NCBI GenBank assembly: GCA_030998225.1 | Contig: JAPYXD010000712.1 | Coordinates: 310,001-374,000, forward strand | Length of the DNA: 64,000 bases | Direction: 5' to 3' | Source: Diplolepis rosae | Lineage: Eukaryota; Arthropoda; Insecta; Hymenoptera; Diplolepididae | Shown here: positions 61,001-64,000 of the stretch, piece by piece | How the letters are laid out: every line of letters starts with the position of its first letter | Position numbering within the stretch: position 1 is the stretch's first letter | Position numbers and translations under genes: made by a program | The notes under the pieces: model-generated | Database searches by the model: none | Told to the model about the DNA's origin: nothing | The model's input: only the letters and a program-made list of their open reading frames with translations

Positions 61001-63473
61001 GCTTCTTTTATTGGGCCCTACCTGGTTCCTAACTGGCATTTGGATCCAGAAGTAAAAAAAAAACTACTTTACTACCCGGATCCTTTCTAGTTTCTATAAG
61101 GCAGTTGTATACTTGTATACTTTCAAGATCGAAGTGCTTCTCCTATCCGGCCGGACTGGGTTCCTACCTGACTTATAGGTCCTGAAGTTAAAATACGAAA
61201 ATATGTTTCTACTCGGATCCTATCCAGTTTATATAAGGCAGTTGTATATTTGTAAATTTTGAAGATGAAAGTGCTTCTTTTATCGGGCCCTACCTGGTTC
61301 CTAACTGGGATATGGGTCCTGAAGTTAAAATACGAAAATATGTTTCTACTCGGATCCTATCCAGTTTCTATTAGGCAGTTGTATATTTGTAAATTTTGAA
61401 GATGAAAGTGCTTCTTTTATCGGGCCCTACCTGGTTCCTAACTGGCATTTGGATCCAGAAGTAAAAAAAAATACTTTTCTACGCGGATCCTTTCCGGTTT
61501 CTATAAGCCAGTTGTAGACTTGTAAATTTTCAAGATAAAAGTGCTTCTTATATCCGGCCCTACCTGGGTCCTAACTGGCATATGGGTCCTGAAGTTAAAA
61601 TACGAAAATATGTGTCTACTCTGATCCTATCCAGTTTCTATAAGCCAGTTGTATATTTGTAAATTTTGAAGATGAAAGTGCTCCTTTTATCGGGCCCTAC
61701 CTGGTTCCTAACTGGCATTTGGATCCAGATGTAAAAAAAAAAAATACTTTACTACCCGGATCCTTTCTAGTTTCTACAAGGCAGTTGTATACTTGTATAC
61801 TTTCAAGATGAAAGTGCTTCTCCTATCCGGCCATACTGGGTTCCTACCTGACTTATAGGTCCTGAAGTTAAAATACGAAAATATGTTTCTACTCGGACCC
61901 TACCCAGTTTCTGTAAGGCAGTTGTATACTTGTAAATTTTCAAGATAAAAGTGCTTCTTTTATCGGGCCCTACCTGGTTCCTAACTGGCATTTGGATCCA
62001 GAAGTAAAAAAAAAATACTTTACTACCCGGATCCTTTCTAGTTTCTATAAGGCAGTTGTATACTTGTATACTTTCAAGATCGAAGTGCTTCTCCTATCCG
62101 GCCGGACTGGGTTCCTACCTGACTTATAGGTCCTGAAGTTAAAATACGAAAATATGTTTCTACTCGGATCCTATCCAGTTTATATAAGGCAGTTGTATAT
62201 TTGTAAATTTTGAAGATGAAAGTGCTTCTTTTATCTGGCCCTACCTGGTTCCTAACTGGCATTTGGATCCAGAAGTAAAAAAAAAATACTTTTCTACCCG
62301 GATCCTTTCTAGTTTCTATAAGGCAGTTGTATACTTGTATATTTTCAAGATGAAAGTGCTTCTCCTATCCGGCCGTACTGGGTTCCTACCTAACTTATAG
62401 GTCCTGAAGTTAAAATACGAAAATATGTTTCTACTCGGATCCTACCCAGTTTCTGTAAGGCAGTTGTATACTTGTAAATTTTCAAGATAAAAGTGTTTCT
62501 TATATCCGGCCCTACCTGGTTCCTAACTGGCATATGGGTCCTGAAGTTAAAATACGAAAATATGTTTCTACTCGGATCCTATCCAGTTTCTATAAGGCAA
62601 TTGTATATTTGTAAATTTTGAAGATGAAAGTGCTTCTTTTATTGGGCCCTACCTGGTTCCTAACTGGCATTTGGATCCAGAAGTAAAAAAAAAAATACTT
62701 TACTACCCGGATCCTTTCTAGTTTCTATAAGGCAATTGTATATTTGTAAATTTTGAAGATGAAAGTGCTTCTTTTATCGGGCCCTACCTGTTTCCTAACT
62801 GGGATATGGGTCCTGAAGTTAAAATACGAAAATATGTTTCTACTCGAATCCTATTTAGTTTCTATAAGGCAATTGTATATTTGTAAATTTTGAAGAGGAA
62901 AGTGCTTCTTTTATCGGGCCCTACCTGGTTTCTAACTGGCATTTGGATCCAGAAGTAAAAAAAAAATACTTTTCTACTCGGATCCTATCCAGTTTCTATA
63001 ATGCAGTTGTATATTTGTAGATTTTGAAGATGAAAGTGCTTCTTTTATCGGGCCCTACCTGGTTTCTAACTGGGATATGGGTCCTGAAGTTAAAATACGA
63101 AAATATGTGTCTACTCTGATCCTATCCAGTTTCTATAAGCCAGTTGTATATTTGTAAATTTTGAAGATGAAAGTGCTCCTTTTATCGGGCCCTACCTGGT
63201 TCCTAACTGGCATTTGGATCCAGATGTAAAAAAAAAATACTTTACTACCCGGATCCTTTCTAGTTTCTACAAGGCAGTTGTATACTTGTATACTTTCAAG
63301 ATGAAAGTGCTTCTCCTATCCGGCCATACTGGGTTCCTACCTGACTTATAGGTCCTGAAGTTAAAATACGAAAATATGTTTCTACTCGGACCCTACCCAG
63401 TTTCTGTAAGGCAGTTGTATACTTGTAAATTTTCAAGATAAAAGTGCTTCTTTTATCGGGCCCTACCTGGTTC
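58026..63473 (+). repeat. Block III superunit 4 (40 monomers, 5,448 bp), left-truncated
   Basis: Matches 52,581-58,025 at offset 5,445-5,449: 'ttttccagat' 53,767/59,212, 'ccatactggg' 56,384/61,832, and the 'ccggccggactggg' class c monomer near 56,653/62,102. It lacks the first 814 bp (six monomers) of superunit 3 and starts exactly one duplication length after 52,581, so it arose as a tandem duplication with breakpoints at 52,581, 58,026 and 63,474. Confidence 0.9.
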
Positions 63474-64000
63474 CTAACTGGCATTTGGATCCAGATGTAA
63501 AAAAATACTTTACTACCCGGATCCTTTCTAGTTTCTACAAGGCAGTTGTATACTTTCAAGATGAAAGTGCTTCTCCTATCCGGCCGTACTGGGTTCCTAC
63601 CTGACTTATAGGTCCTGAAGTTAAAATACGAAAATATGTTTCTACTCGGATCCTACCCAGTTTCTGTAAGGCAGTTGTATACTTGTAAATTTTGAAGATG
63701 AAAGTGCTTCTTTTATCGGGCCCTACCTGGTTCCTAACTGGGATATGGGTCCTGAAGTTAAAATACGAAAATATGTGTCTACTCTGATCCTATCCAGTTT
63801 CTATAAGCCAGTTGTATATTTGTAAATTTTGAAGATGAAAGTGCTCCTTTTATCGGGCCCTACCTGGTTCCTAACTGGCATTTGGATCCAGATGTAAAAA
63901 AAAAATACTTTACTACCCGGATCCTTTCTAGTTTCTACAAGGCAGTTGTATACTTGTATACTTTCAAGATGAAAGTGCTTCTCCTATCCGGCCATACTGG
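63474..64000 (+). repeat. Continuation of the array with 677-bp pentamer order
   Basis: Class b, c, d-like ('gggatatggg' with 'ttaaaatacg'), b and c monomers follow in the order seen at 43.6-44.3 kb. 'ggccatactgg' at 63,322 recurs at 63,990 after 668 bp, which is five monomers minus an 8-bp deletion near 63,550. The window ends inside a class c monomer. Confidence 0.88.

Larger units (their letters stand above)
1..64000 (+). repeat. Satellite DNA array, ~136-bp monomer, ~470 head-to-tail copies
   Basis: The boundary motif 'ctggttcctaactggcat' or a close variant recurs every 134-137 bp from the first to the last base; the first starts are at 1, 138, 273, 410 and 544. All copies face the same way and I find no inverted segment or foreign insertion. 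The consensus core includes 'tgtttctactcggatcctat', 'ctataaggcagttgta' and 'gtgcttcttatatccggcc'. Many monomers carry a BamHI site (GGATCC), so a ladder of about 136 bp would be expected. No gene is embedded. Such arrays are typical of eukaryotic centromeric, pericentromeric or subtelomeric heterochromatin; that location is inference, as no flank or chromatin data are visible. The family is not recognised. Confidence 0.98.

Noticed and set aside
1755..63559. Dozens of open frames of about 60-108 codons on both strands, many giving nearly the same peptide (for example starting MPVRNQVGPD on the minus strand)
   Set aside because: They recur because the satellite recurs. Monomer length (about 136) is not a multiple of 3, so the frame shifts each monomer and opens or closes with 1-2 bp length variants. 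There is no domain, no consistent start context and no conserved frame across copies.
1..64000. CRISPR array
   Set aside because: The period is about 136 bp and the whole period is repeated, with no unique spacers and no cas-like genes.
1..64000. Transposable element insertion or other foreign sequence interrupting the array
   Set aside because: I followed the monomer boundary motif through the window and found only indels of whole monomers or of a few bases. No gap between boundaries exceeds about 137 bp.
1..64000. Tandem rRNA, tRNA or other RNA gene cluster
   Set aside because: No rRNA-like conserved segments or tRNA cloverleaf motifs are recognisable in the monomer, and the period is far too short for rDNA.
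1..64000. Identification as a named satellite (for example alpha or beta satellite)
   Set aside because: The half-unit of about 68 bp resembles beta satellite only in length. I see no sequence reason to equate them and do not recognise the monomer.

Overview
The whole 64 kb window is one uninterrupted head-to-tail satellite DNA array. Its basic monomer is about 136 bp (individual copies 134-137 bp), which gives about 470 monomers, all in the same orientation. Both window edges fall inside the array, so neither flank is visible. The reference monomer is about 37% GC. I see no protein-coding gene, rRNA, tRNA, transposable element, CRISPR array or telomeric repeat. Short open frames recur on both strands, but they track the repeat and have no independent support as genes. 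Such an array points to a eukaryotic chromosome, most plausibly (peri)centromeric, subtelomeric or other constitutive heterochromatin. I do not recognise the monomer and cannot name the species.

Monomers fall into recurring classes, named here by the bases after the conserved boundary 'ctggttc|ctaactgg': (a) 'catatgggtcctgaag'; (b) 'catttggatccagaag' followed by a run of about 7-12 A; (c) 'ctacct(a/g)acttataggtcc', preceded by 'ccggccgtactggg'; (d) 'gggatatggg' with 'ttaaataaaaatatg'; (e) 'catttggatcc' with 'ttaaataaaaatatg'; (f) 'cccaattcctacctgg' with 'acaaaaatatatttc'. Each monomer is itself an old, diverged dimer of two halves of about 67-70 bp.

Above the monomer there is multi-level higher-order structure, always in whole-monomer steps. 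Block I (1 to about 17.7 kb) holds a tandem duplication at 6,524 bp offset (48 monomers), with an 817-bp six-monomer higher-order repeat (HOR) inside it: two units in one copy and three plus a deleted derivative in the other. A 274-bp dimer HOR lies at 17.1-17.7 kb. Block II (about 17.7-39 kb) is dominated by a clean tandem duplication of 7.61 kb (56 monomers; 19,836-27,444 and 27,445-35,056), followed by a partial 10-mer duplication. A segment of about 580 bp at its left edge reappears at its right edge. Block III (about 39.4-64 kb) is built from four related superunits of 5.4-6.3 kb (40-46 monomers) containing 271-bp dimer and 677-bp pentamer HORs. Block III uses diagnostic variants that I rarely or never see in blocks I and II, and it lacks several variants common there.

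The biology visible here is repeat evolution: nested unequal crossing-over or amplification, homopolymer-length drift, small slippage deletions, and patches shared between distant positions that suggest gene conversion. All comparisons were made by eye. Boundaries of duplications are normally good to within about one monomer, and identities are described qualitatively unless counted.
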